Source: Proteiniphilum saccharofermentans (lineage in GTDB: Bacteria; Bacteroidota; Bacteroidia; Bacteroidales; Dysgonomonadaceae). From it: a stretch of DNA of 64,000 nucleotides. Both the position numbers and the translations under genes were made by a program. Under the pieces are notes generated by a model that worked only from the letters and a program-made list of their open reading frames with translations, did not search any database and was not told the origin of the DNA. The stretch covers positions 4,340,001-4,404,000 of the forward strand of contig NZ_LT605205.1 in assembly GCF_900095135.1 (NCBI RefSeq), in the 5' to 3' direction. Of this stretch, positions 18,133-26,248 are shown in pieces (the first letter of the stretch is position 1; each line of letters starts with the position of its first letter).

Positions 18133-19062
18133 TTAGAGTGCCTTTGATACCTCGTCTATCATCATATTCACAGATGCGATTCCGCCTCCGGCAAGATACC
18201 ATACCTCCGGATTCAGGTAGAAGATTCTCCCGTTCTGGGCAGCATTGGTCTGCTTCACAAGCTTGTTTTCCACCTCTTCCTTATCCATAACAGCATTTCC
18301 AACGATCATGCTCCGATCGACGATAAAAATAATATCAGGATTGGCTTTCTGGACAAATTCACTTGATACGGGAGTCCCGTGGACATGTGTTCCCAATCCT
18401 TTTTCTGCTTCCTGAAAACCCAATACATCATGGATGATACCGAAACGTGAGCCGCTGCCATAAGCGCTGAACCGACCTCTGTTATGCAGAAGGATAAGTG
18501 CCCTGTCATCCGAAGCTTCCACTTTTGCTTTCACTTGCCCAACCTTTGTTTCGATCTCCGCGAACGCCCGGTCTAACTCATCCTGTTTACCAAATACCCG
18601 TCCGAGATCGTCCAGATTGGCTTTAAAAGCGCCAAGGAAATCGGTAGTTCCCATTACGGTAGGATACATCACCGGAGCGATGGCAGAAAGGTCTTTATAG
18701 AAATCGGCCAGCCTTCCTCCGATGATGATCAGATCAGGCTGCAGTTCATTAATTTTCTCCAGATTGACTTCTACTACGGTTCCTACATCTACTATGGAAG
18801 GATCATCTTTGTACTTACTTAAGTGGCTTGGTACTCCTGATTTAGGGATTGCGACAGGTTTAATACCCAGGTAATCGAGATTCTCCAAAGCGGAAAAATC
18901 AAGAGCTATCACCCGTTCCGGATTCACAGGTACCTCTACCGTCCCTAAAGTATGAGTTACTGTAACAGTCTCTCCTGTTCTCTCTCTTTGTTGCTGGTTA
19001 CCGGTACAACCGGACAGGGCGATGATTACACCCAATGCGAAAAGGAATATTTTTGTTTTCAT
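18133..19062 (-). CDS. Siderophore ABC transporter substrate-binding lipoprotein
   Basis: Binding protein of 309 residues with a lipoprotein signal (ALSGC, Cys about 19) and the helical-backbone fold of class III binding proteins: VPVNPERVIALDFSALENL near residue 45, LQPDLIIIGGR near 110, and NPDIIFIVDRS near 238. It most resembles the catecholate/petrobactin binder YclQ of Bacillus. Gene order (permease, permease, ATPase, binder) also matches yclNOPQ. No TonB-dependent receptor for the ligand is adjacent. Substrate by family: ferric siderophore, perhaps catecholate; heme or cobalamin are less likely. Confidence 0.82.
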   Translation of the reverse strand: MKTKIFLFALGVIIALSGCTGNQQQRERTGETVTVTHTLGTVEVPVNPERVIALDFSALENLDYLGIKPVAIPKSGVPSHLSKYKDDPSIVDVGTVVEVNLEKINELQPDLIIIGGRLADFYKDLSAIAPVMYPTVMGTTDFLGAFKANLDDLGRVFGKQDELDRAFAEIETKVGQVKAKVEASDDRALILLHNRGRFSAYGSGSRFGIIHDVLGFQEAEKGLGTHVHGTPVSSEFVQKANPDIIFIVDRSMIVGNAVMDKEEVENKLVKQTNAAQNGRIFYLNPEVWYLAGGGIASVNMMIDEVSKAL

Positions 19063-19134
19063 ACCTCTTTGATTTATTGATTGATTAATTTAATGTTTGA
19101 GAAATTAGAACTAAGAAGTTCAAGAAGTAGAGAA

Positions 19135-19170
19135 GTAATTAATTACCAATTATCAATTACTAATTACCAA
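19135..19170. repeat. Dispersed intergenic repeat, copy 3
   Basis: TAATTAATTACCAATTATCA followed by ATTACTAATTACCAAT, preceded by GAAGTTCAAGAAGTAGAGAAG. It lies in the 178-base gap between the ATPase and the binding-protein genes of the siderophore operon. Confidence 0.6.
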
Positions 19171-19240
19171 TTTCTTTTGAATTTTGAATCTTAAATTTTA
19201 ATTTTTCACTTTTAGTTTTTAGTTTACAACGTCTTAAATT

Positions 19241-19999
19241 TTACATAAAATAATTACAGACTTTTTTCTGATTAAACTCCGATACATTGATCGCGATGTC
19301 GAACACATCTTCCAACACTTTTTCATTGATAATGTTGTCAGTAGTATCACAATATTTCACTTTACCATCTTTCAGGGCAACAATATAATCGGAATAATGC
19401 GATGCAAAATTGATATCATGCAACACGATAATGATCGTTTTATTCCATTCATCTGCCAGCCTGCGCAAAGTCTTCATTGTTTGTACCGAATGTCTCATAT
19501 CCAGGTTGTTCAACGGTTCGTCGAGTAACACATACTCCGTATCCTGTGCCACCACCATCGCCATATAAGCTCTCTGTTTTTGTCCACCACTCAATTCATC
19601 GATATAGGCATTTTCAATATCTTTCAGATCCAAAAAACGGATCGCCCTGTCTACTTTTTCATTGTCTTCATCGGTCAGCTTATCCTGCGAATAGGGAAAC
19701 CGGCCGAACGATACTAACTCCCGCACGGTCAGCTTCAGCCGTATATGGTTGGATTGTTTCAGAATAGAAAGTCGTTGTGCCAATACCTTATTCTTATAAT
19801 CAGACACATTCTTTCCATCTACCGTCACCACACCGCCGTCTTGCGCCAGCAAACGACTTACAATGGATAGCAGGGTACTTTTTCCTGCACCGTTACTCCC
19901 GATTAAAGAGGTAATCTTTCCTATGGGAAACTGCAAGTCGACACCATCCAACACAATCTTCCTGCCATATTGTTTTGATATATTTTTTACTTCAATCAT
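19241..19999 (-). CDS. Siderophore ABC transporter ATP-binding protein
   Basis: Cytoplasmic ATPase of 252 residues that powers the adjacent permease pair. Walker A GSNGAGKST at about residues 34-42, signature ELSGGQKQR near 135, Walker B YVLLDEPLNN near 155 and the H-loop His in IIIVLHDINF are all present. Its start overlaps the stop of the second permease by four bases (ATGA). FecE/YclP-type family. Separated from the binding-protein gene by a repeat-bearing gap but in the same direction. Confidence 0.9.
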   Translation of the reverse strand: MIEVKNISKQYGRKIVLDGVDLQFPIGKITSLIGSNGAGKSTLLSIVSRLLAQDGGVVTVDGKNVSDYKNKVLAQRLSILKQSNHIRLKLTVRELVSFGRFPYSQDKLTDEDNEKVDRAIRFLDLKDIENAYIDELSGGQKQRAYMAMVVAQDTEYVLLDEPLNNLDMRHSVQTMKTLRRLADEWNKTIIIVLHDINFASHYSDYIVALKDGKVKYCDTTDNIINEKVLEDVFDIAINVSEFNQKKVCNYFM

Positions 20000-20946
20000 A
20001 GTTTTCTTACTCGTAACAATAAATACATGAAATATAAACCTCCTATCAGATTAATAATGGCACTCACCGGGATGGAGAGATGAAAGAGCCGCTCCATTAC
20101 AAATTGCCCACCCAACAAGGTGACGGCAGTAACCAGACAACAGGCAGCAATAATTACACTATGCCGGTGTGTCTTAAATAACTCATAGGTGAGATTGGTC
20201 ACCAGCAGGCCCAGGAAAGTGATAGGGCCGACCAGAGCAGTGGAAACTGACACCAGTATAGCAATAATTATCAGGAAGAGTTGTACCGTACGGTTATAAT
20301 TCAGTCCCAGGTTAATTGCCTGATCCCTGCCCAACGCCAACACATCCAGATATTTGGTCGTCCGAAAACCGACAACCAGAAGCACGACTAATACTCCCGC
20401 CGAGGGCCATAACAGATCACGGTTGATCTTGTTGAAAGTAGCAAACATCTTACCCTGTACGATAAAATAATCGCTCGGGTCAATCAGCAACTGCATAAAC
20501 GAACTAAGACTATTGAACAGGGTACCCAGTATAATCCCGACAAGCAGTAATAAATAGAGATTGTCCTTCCCTTTTTTGTATATCAATATATAAAGCAGAA
20601 AGGCAAACCCTACCATACCCAAAACCGACAAAAAGAAGTTGTCCAGACTGCTGAGTACCCGGAATGTCTGGTCGCCATAGACAAAGACGATCACGGTCTG
20701 TATCAGCAGGTAGACCGACTCGAATCCCATGATGGAAGGCGTGAGTATCCGGTTGTTGGTAAGTGTCTGGAAAGCAACGGAAGAGTAAGCCACGCAGCAG
20801 GAGACAACCAGAATAGCCGCCACTTTCACACCTCGTAGACGCAGGGAAAACTCCCAATTACTCCCCATATCATAGAAAAGGAAGAGTGCAGCCGCTACCA
20901 ACAACAACAGGATCGTGATCAGAAAATTCTTTTTTATCCCCTTCAT
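19996..20946 (-). CDS. Siderophore ABC transporter permease (second)
   Basis: FecCD-type permease of about 316 residues with eight to nine membrane segments. I chose the ATG at 20946, because it overlaps the stop codon of the upstream permease as ATGA; the longer frame from 21054 begins inside that gene. The DQAINLGLNY segment near residue 220 (LGxxxxxAxxLG-like) is the FecCD coupling loop, and GPITFLGLLVTNLTY follows. YclO-like by position and family. Confidence 0.87.
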   Translation of the reverse strand: MKGIKKNFLITILLLLVAAALFLFYDMGSNWEFSLRLRGVKVAAILVVSCCVAYSSVAFQTLTNNRILTPSIMGFESVYLLIQTVIVFVYGDQTFRVLSSLDNFFLSVLGMVGFAFLLYILIYKKGKDNLYLLLLVGIILGTLFNSLSSFMQLLIDPSDYFIVQGKMFATFNKINRDLLWPSAGVLVVLLVVGFRTTKYLDVLALGRDQAINLGLNYNRTVQLFLIIIAILVSVSTALVGPITFLGLLVTNLTYELFKTHRHSVIIAACCLVTAVTLLGGQFVMERLFHLSIPVSAIINLIGGLYFMYLLLRVRKL

Positions 20947-21884
20947 CTCTTCCTTATTATCAGTATGAGAAAAATGATTGCTCCGATAATACTTACCGTC
21001 ACCCCGATAGGTACTTCGTAGGGGTATATCACCACCCGACCGGCAATATCGCATAACAGGAGAAAAATAGCTCCCGACAAGGCAACCAGAGGCAATGTTT
21101 TCTTCAGGTTATCTCCAAAGAGAAGGCTCACTACATTGGGAACGATCAGTCCCAGAAAAGGAATGGCGCCCGCAGTGATCACCACAGCACTTACAGTGAG
21201 TGATACGCAGAAAAGACCGATATTCATGATTGCTGTATAATTCAATCCCAGATTCCGGGAAAAATCCTCTCCCATCCCTATGACAGTGAACTTGTTGGCG
21301 TAGAGGTAAGTGATAATGATGGCAGGCAGGCTGAGATAGATCAGTTCATAGCGCCCTTGCAGGATACCCGAAAAATCACCCATCATCCAGGCATTGGTAT
21401 CCTGCACGATGTTCAGTCTTACAGCGAAAAAGGTGGATATCGAACCAATGATCCCTCCGAACATCAATCCCACCAGCGGTACAAACACTACGTTGCGGTA
21501 GCGTATCTTCCGCACAATAGCCAGAAAGATGAGGCTGGCAACAAACGTAAAGAGGAAAGCCAATATCATTTTTATGGCCGACCCTGCCGTAGGAATAAAG
21601 ATGAGAAAGATAAGCAACCCCATTTTAGCTGCTTCGAGCGTACCGGCTGTAGTAGGAGCCACAAACTTATTCTGCGTCATCTGCTGCATGATCAAACCGG
21701 ATATGCTCATTCCTACTCCGGCGAGTATCAGTGCAGCCGTGCGGGGAATACGACTGATAGAGATCAGTGCTAACTTCTCCGCATTCCAATGAAATATATC
21801 GGCAACAGAGATATCTGCCACCCCCACGAAGAGGGATACCACCGCACACACAAGTAAAACAAGCGTAAGAATAAGTGTTCTCAA
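20943..21884 (-). CDS. Siderophore ABC transporter permease (first)
   Basis: FecCD-type permease of 313 residues that forms a heterodimer with the next gene product. SISRIPRTAALILAGVGMS near residue 42 is the typical N-terminal RxPR segment, GMGEDFSRNLGLNY near 200 the coupling loop, and AIPFLGLIVPNVV near 240 the following conserved segment. It is the first gene of the operon and a good promoter is found about 105 bases upstream. YclN-like. Confidence 0.88.
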   Translation of the reverse strand: MRTLILTLVLLVCAVVSLFVGVADISVADIFHWNAEKLALISISRIPRTAALILAGVGMSISGLIMQQMTQNKFVAPTTAGTLEAAKMGLLIFLIFIPTAGSAIKMILAFLFTFVASLIFLAIVRKIRYRNVVFVPLVGLMFGGIIGSISTFFAVRLNIVQDTNAWMMGDFSGILQGRYELIYLSLPAIIITYLYANKFTVIGMGEDFSRNLGLNYTAIMNIGLFCVSLTVSAVVITAGAIPFLGLIVPNVVSLLFGDNLKKTLPLVALSGAIFLLLCDIAGRVVIYPYEVPIGVTVSIIGAIIFLILIIRKR

Positions 21885-21989
21885 ATAACCTCCTTTATAT
21901 TATCGGCATAAAATCGCACACACCCACATTCCACAACGTGATTGCCATAGAAAAACGATGAATAGCCGATTTCCGACTTCATTAAGGTA

Positions 21990-22020
21990 CAAAGGTACAA
22001 GCAGCCGTTATTCCTTACAA
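21990..22020 (-). promoter_or_regulatory. Predicted promoter of the siderophore operon
   Basis: Minus strand: TTG (22020-22018), 20-base spacer, TACCTTTG (21997-21990), an exact TAnnTTTG match with ideal spacing. The leader to the first permease is about 100 bases. I did not find a convincing Fur-box palindrome. Confidence 0.6.
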
Positions 22021-22160
22021 TAGCAATAAATGAGTATTATTTCATCTTTTACCTCCCTTTTACTACCCATTATATAGGATAAGAAGAAATTTAAGGTCGA
22101 TCGAAAAGGTGTCTACAGTTATTTTCGTAATAATAAAATCTTCAAATTATAATCAATAAA

Positions 22161-22883
22161 TTATATACTGTTGCGGACGGATTCTATTTTGTAGGTGAAT
22201 GAATCTGCACGATACCAACCAATATTATACTCTATAGGCAGTCCGTTCGCATCACTTACTGCCCTTTTCCGGATTAATATGGGATCACCGGTCTCGATCT
22301 CTAATTTTGACGCAATAAAATTATTGGCAGGCGCTGCACTTATTTCTTCCTTTGACGTTTTTACTATAATGTTATAATCATTTCTTAGGATCTCATAAAG
22401 CGGCCTATTAAAATTTTCCGTTCCGTTTAAAGGGATTTCAGGATTGAATTCAGAGACAAAATAGACAAACGGAAAATTGACTTTTCCCCTCAGCCTCTCT
22501 ATGCGCAACACTTTAATGTTTTCCGGAATTGAGAAAAAGGATCTTGCTTCCTCACTGGGTATCTGCTTGCTTATATGGAGTTCAAAATTTTCAATTTCTA
22601 CACCTAAAACTTTCATCTCCTGCGAAAAACTTAACCAATTAGTCGCTTCACTGTAAATATTTTTCTCTGCAACCCTTGTACCTACACCTCTTTTACGAAT
22701 AAGGAGCCCTTCACTGACAAGCGTATTGATGGCTTGTCGCAAAGTATTTCTGGACATTTCTAATTGTTCAGACAATTCAACCTCGTTAGGAAGCAGTTTA
22801 CCGTCCCTGAATTCATCCTGCTCTATTAATCTCCTGAGATAGAGCTCAGCTTGTTTGTGCAGAGGTAGTTTGTTATAACCCAT
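22161..22883 (-). CDS. GntR/HutC-family regulator with UTRA domain
   Basis: Transcription factor of 240 residues. The N-terminal winged helix has QAELYLRRLIEQ and LSEQLEMSRNTLRQAINTL (residues about 30-50, the recognition helix), and VSEGLLIRKRGVGTRVAE forms the wing. The rest is a UTRA ligand-binding domain, which usually senses a sugar phosphate. It is transcribed away from the mannoside locus at 24465, with an IS3 element between them. It most likely regulates that locus (inference from divergent position). UTRA-type GntR proteins are usually repressors relieved by ligand. Confidence 0.88.
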   Translation of the reverse strand: MGYNKLPLHKQAELYLRRLIEQDEFRDGKLLPNEVELSEQLEMSRNTLRQAINTLVSEGLLIRKRGVGTRVAEKNIYSEATNWLSFSQEMKVLGVEIENFELHISKQIPSEEARSFFSIPENIKVLRIERLRGKVNFPFVYFVSEFNPEIPLNGTENFNRPLYEILRNDYNIIVKTSKEEISAAPANNFIASKLEIETGDPILIRKRAVSDANGLPIEYNIGWYRADSFTYKIESVRNSI

Positions 22884-22893
22884 TTTTTTCCGG

Positions 22894-22924
22894 CAAAGAA
22901 ATGAAAAATAAAAAAATATTCAAA
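22894..22924 (-). promoter_or_regulatory. Predicted promoter of the GntR gene
   Basis: Minus strand: TTTG (22924-22921), 19-base spacer, TTTCTTTG (22901-22894; one mismatch to TAnnTTTG). The -33 element lies inside the 11-base repeat ATATTCAAAAT at the IS3 left border. Confidence 0.5.
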
Positions 22925-22926
22925 AT
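22916..22926. repeat. Direct repeat flanking the IS3 element (left copy)
   Basis: ATATTCAAAAT, identical to 24410-24420 on the other side of the element. It could be an 11-base target duplication, unusually long for IS3 (normally 3-5), or chance in A/T-rich DNA. Confidence 0.5.
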
Positions 22927-22984
22927 TATATTAGCCCTCAAAAAAACCGAGCAGTAAAAAATAAAAGTTATTTTTACAACTGCT

Positions 22985-23266
22985 ATGGAAAAGAGGAAGA
23001 ATTTTACATCGAAAATCAAGGCTGAAATAGTTTTATCCTTGTTGCGTGGAGAGGATCCGGAGCTGCTTAGCCGTGAATACGGAGTTACTCTGGCTGATAT
23101 CAACCTTTGGCGGGATCAATTTATCGAGAGTGGTACCGACGGGTTCAAGCGTAAACCCGACGATTCGAGGCTGGGTGCTGCCGAGCGTAAGATCGGGCAA
23201 CTGCAGATGGAGCTCGAACTCACAAAAAAAAAGAACGAATTGGCAGCAAAACTAAAAAGGAAATAA
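22985..23266 (+). CDS. IS3 transposase OrfA (helix-turn-helix)
   Basis: 93-residue DNA-binding subunit. FTSKIKAEIVLSLLRGE followed by LSREYGVTLADINLWRDQF is the helix-turn-helix of IS3 OrfA proteins, and a leucine-zipper-like coiled coil (IGQLQMELELTKKKNELAA) ends the protein. The reading frame continues into OrfB by a -1 shift at the A9G run near 23224-23233. Confidence 0.85.
   Translation: MEKRKNFTSKIKAEIVLSLLRGEDPELLSREYGVTLADINLWRDQFIESGTDGFKRKPDDSRLGAAERKIGQLQMELELTKKKNELAAKLKRK
23227..23233 (+). other. Probable programmed -1 frameshift site
   Basis: A AAA AAG heptamer in the OrfA frame, within a run of nine A and one G (23224-23233). The -1 frame is open from here through the OrfB ATG at 23272, so slippage gives an OrfAB fusion transposase as known for IS3 elements. 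Confidence 0.65.
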
Positions 23267-23271
23267 TCTCC

Positions 23272-24321
23272 ATGCTGATAGAGGAACATTATCCATTAAC
23301 CGGGAAACCATATCCGAAGCGTTTGATATTCAAGGTAGTCGGCTACAGCAGCAGCACCTGGTATGAAAACCCTACTCCCAAAACAGGGAAACGGGGCAGA
23401 AAACCCAAGCATAGCGATGAAGAGGTTTTACAGGAGATTAAGGAAGAAATTAAGAAGAGTACATTCAACGCTGAAGGTTATCTGAAAGTGAAAAACCGCA
23501 TGGGTAAAAGGAAGATAAACGCTCTGGTAGCCGGCAAGGCACGTGTGAACCGCATCATGCGGGAAAACAACCTGCTGAGCCCCTACAGAAGGCCCGGGGA
23601 GACGAATAAGCGCGAACATGATGGTACTATAATCACGGATGCACCCAATGTCATGTGGGCCACTGATGGGAAGAAGTTCTGGATTGATGGGTCAGGTTGG
23701 CATTGGTTCTTTGGTGTGATCGATCACTTTAACGATGAGATTATCTCATGGCATATTGCAAGGAAAGGCAACCGTTTTGCCGCCATGGAGCCTGTTAGGG
23801 CCGCTGTACGGAAGACTTTCGGTTCGGTAGGTAAGGATGTGTGTAAAGGAATGAAGTTGCAATTAAGAAGCGACCATGGCTCGCAGTATGACTCTGCTGA
23901 TTTTATGAATGAAATGAAATTCCTGGGATTGGAGATGTCCAAAGCGTTTGTACGGTCACCGCAATGCAACGGGATAATAGAGCGGTTTCACCGCACCCTG
24001 GAAGAACAGGTGTTGCAAACAGAAACATTTTCTTCTTTTGAGGAAGCTTATAACAGTATTAATCAATTTATTAATGATTACAACACGGATTGGATACTTC
24101 ATAGACTGGAATACTGTTCACCTGTAGAATACAGGGAAAAGTACGCTGAAAACCAGCGAAAAGAAAATGATGACATACCATCGGGCAATAAGGATCCTGA
24201 GGTTCAGCTTGTCCTCATTTCAAGTGGCTCAATGCCACGAAGAAATGAAATAGCTCTTCAGGCAATGGTAAAAGGGGCAATTACTTACAGTAACACCCCT
24301 TCTATAAATCCTTCGGTATAA
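23272..24321 (+). CDS. IS3 transposase OrfB (DDE integrase core)
   Basis: 349-residue catalytic part, probably made mainly as an OrfAB fusion. The three acidic residues are visible in order: MWATDGKKFW (first Asp), LRSDHGSQYDS (second Asp) and GIIERFHRTLEEQ (Glu). The N-terminal helix-turn-helix (HTH_21-like) with RVNRIMRENNLLSP precedes them. The C-terminal 50 residues (after EYREKYAEN) are longer than in many IS3 OrfB proteins. No internal stops, so it is likely functional. Confidence 0.88.
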   Translation: MLIEEHYPLTGKPYPKRLIFKVVGYSSSTWYENPTPKTGKRGRKPKHSDEEVLQEIKEEIKKSTFNAEGYLKVKNRMGKRKINALVAGKARVNRIMRENNLLSPYRRPGETNKREHDGTIITDAPNVMWATDGKKFWIDGSGWHWFFGVIDHFNDEIISWHIARKGNRFAAMEPVRAAVRKTFGSVGKDVCKGMKLQLRSDHGSQYDSADFMNEMKFLGLEMSKAFVRSPQCNGIIERFHRTLEEQVLQTETFSSFEEAYNSINQFINDYNTDWILHRLEYCSPVEYREKYAENQRKENDDIPSGNKDPEVQLVLISSGSMPRRNEIALQAMVKGAITYSNTPSINPSV

Positions 24322-24409
24322 TATATCACCATCGGATCAGCTTGTCCGATACAAAAGTAATAAAAAAGATTAAATACAATTAATGTGCTCGGTTATTACG
24401 GGCTAATAC

Positions 24410-24420
24410 ATATTCAAAAT
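24410..24420. repeat. Direct repeat flanking the IS3 element (right copy)
   Basis: ATATTCAAAAT, identical to 22916-22926. Joining 22926 to 24421 restores a compact divergent promoter region. Confidence 0.5.
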
Positions 24421-24422
24421 AA

Positions 24423-24454
24423 TTTGGTGTTATTTATTTTCTTTTATACATTTG
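24423..24454 (+). promoter_or_regulatory. Predicted promoter of the mannoside locus
   Basis: TTTG (24423-24426), 20-base spacer, TACATTTG (24447-24454), an exact match to the Bacteroidetes consensus. The expected start of transcription is near 24461. The -33 element is only three bases from the right direct repeat of the IS3 element. Confidence 0.7.
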
Positions 24455-24464
24455 CCGCACCTAT

Positions 24465-26237
24465 ATGTTCAAACAAATACAAAACATGTTCAACCATATG
24501 CAAGAAAACAAGTCTCAGTATGATAAATATCCTGCCACTTCCATCAAAAATGGAACCCTCATTAAAGGCTGGAAAAATATTCTGAACCAAATCACTCCGG
24601 AGGTCAATGCCAATATAATTGCTATTGAATGCTATACCGGGGTTTATTATGAGCAACTCATCTCTTATTTCAGAAATATTCCCCACGTATTATTTGTGGA
24701 CACCACTCAAATTCTCAAAGCTGAAAGTGAAATTCTTCAGATAACAAAAAATTTCACGAAAGAAGATATTCTGTTCGGCTATCTGAGCAATCTATCTATC
24801 CATGACTATTTTGATGAAAAGAAAATATCTGCTGTTAACCAGGAAATAAAATCCGCACAAAAAAATGGAAATATTATTCTATTTGGCTATGGAAGCTCAT
24901 GCATCGCACAAGCAGATATTCTGGTTTATGCCGATATGCCTCGCTGGGAAATACAACAAAGAATGCGAAAAAATGAGGTTACGGGCTTAGGAGTCGATAA
25001 TAAAAATGAGGCATTCTCTCTTCAATATAAACGAGGTTATTTCAATGATTGGCGGGTATTGGACAAGCACAAAAAAACATTGTATCAGCAAGCAGACTAC
25101 TGGCTGGATACCACCGGAAAAGAGCCAAAACTTATCGACAAACAAACATTTTTGGCAGGTATTGAAAAAACGGCACATAAACCATTCAGGGTGGTTCCAT
25201 TCTTCGATCCCGCGCCATGGGGAGGACAATGGATGAAAGAGGTCTGCGGGTTGGACAAATCAGTAACTAATTTCGGTTGGTGTTTCGATTGTGTTCCCGA
25301 AGAAAACAGTTTGCTATTAGAAATTAACGGTGAGACTTTTGAAATGCCATCGGTCAATCTTGTATATTTGAAAAGTAAAGAGTTATTGGGTGAGCCGGTT
25401 GAAGCGAGGTTCGGTCAGGATTTTCCTATCCGTTTTGATCTCCTTGATACAATGGATGGAGGAAACCTGAGTCTTCAGGTACATCCTACCACCCAATTCG
25501 TAAGAGATAATTTCGGATTGCCTTATACGCAGGACGAAAGTTATTATATGATCGACGCAAAAGAAGACGCGGTTGTTTATCTGGGAGTAAAAACAGGAAT
25601 TGACAGTAAGGCCATGATCAATGATCTGGAGAATGCGAATAGCGATTCCAATTTAAATTTCGATGATAAAAAGTACATCCACAGCATTCCTGCAAAAAAA
25701 CATGACCATTTTTTGATTCCCGCCGGAACGATCCACTGTTCAGGTAAAAACTCGGTAGTACTTGAGATCAGCGCTACTCCTAACCTGTTCACTTTCAAAC
25801 TATGGGATTGGGATAGACTGGGGTTGGATGGAAAACCAAGACCCATCAATATAGAAAGAGGAAAACAGGTCGTTCAATGGGACAGGGATGCCGACTACGT
25901 TACATCCCAATTGGTAAATCAGTTTAAGGAGGTAGCACGGGGTGACGGATGGGTAGAAGAAAAAACCGGTTTGCATCCAACCGAGTTTATAGAAACGAGG
26001 AGGCACACCTTTACAGGATCAGTGCGACATTTGACCAACAATTCGGTCAATGTATTGAATCTGGTAGAAGGTGATGAGATTATCGTGGAAAGTCCGGATA
26101 ACAATTTTGAACCTCTTATCGTGCATTATGCCGAGACATTTATCGTTCCGGCTTCTGTAGAAGAGTATACCATCAGGCCCCATGGTAAATCGGTAGGTCA
26201 GAAATGCGTAACTATCAAAGCAAATGTCAGATTTTAA
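24465..26237 (+). CDS. Mannose-6-phosphate isomerase (class I) with extra N-terminal domain
   Basis: Interconverts mannose-6-phosphate and fructose-6-phosphate. The class I cupin part is in the C-terminal two thirds: FFDPAPWGGQWMKEV near residue 245, SLQVHPTTQFV near 340 and DHFLIPAGTIHCSG near 415 supply Gln/His metal ligands. About 220 extra N-terminal residues resemble a P-loop nucleotide-binding fold (IIAIECYTGVYYEQL, then VLFVDT and ILFGYG) but lack a GKS/T Walker A. In-frame ATGs at 24486 and 24498 are alternative starts, since the predicted transcript begins near 24461. First gene of the mannoside operon. Confidence 0.85.
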   Translation: MFKQIQNMFNHMQENKSQYDKYPATSIKNGTLIKGWKNILNQITPEVNANIIAIECYTGVYYEQLISYFRNIPHVLFVDTTQILKAESEILQITKNFTKEDILFGYLSNLSIHDYFDEKKISAVNQEIKSAQKNGNIILFGYGSSCIAQADILVYADMPRWEIQQRMRKNEVTGLGVDNKNEAFSLQYKRGYFNDWRVLDKHKKTLYQQADYWLDTTGKEPKLIDKQTFLAGIEKTAHKPFRVVPFFDPAPWGGQWMKEVCGLDKSVTNFGWCFDCVPEENSLLLEINGETFEMPSVNLVYLKSKELLGEPVEARFGQDFPIRFDLLDTMDGGNLSLQVHPTTQFVRDNFGLPYTQDESYYMIDAKEDAVVYLGVKTGIDSKAMINDLENANSDSNLNFDDKKYIHSIPAKKHDHFLIPAGTIHCSGKNSVVLEISATPNLFTFKLWDWDRLGLDGKPRPINIERGKQVVQWDRDADYVTSQLVNQFKEVARGDGWVEEKTGLHPTEFIETRRHTFTGSVRHLTNNSVNVLNLVEGDEIIVESPDNNFEPLIVHYAETFIVPASVEEYTIRPHGKSVGQKCVTIKANVRF

Positions 26238-26248
26238 ATAATAACAAG

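Larger units (their letters stand above)
22927..24409 (+). mobile_element. IS3-family insertion sequence, apparently intact
   Basis: About 1483 bp with two overlapping-phase ORFs and imperfect terminal inverted repeats: left TTAGCCCTCAAAAAAACCGA, right (reverse complement) TTAGCCCGTAATAACCGAGC. Both ends share TTAGCCC and AACCGAGCA. The two ORFs are intact and joined by a slippery site, so the element looks complete and perhaps active. It sits between the divergent GntR and mannose-6-phosphate isomerase genes. Exact outer ends are uncertain by a few bases. Confidence 0.8.
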
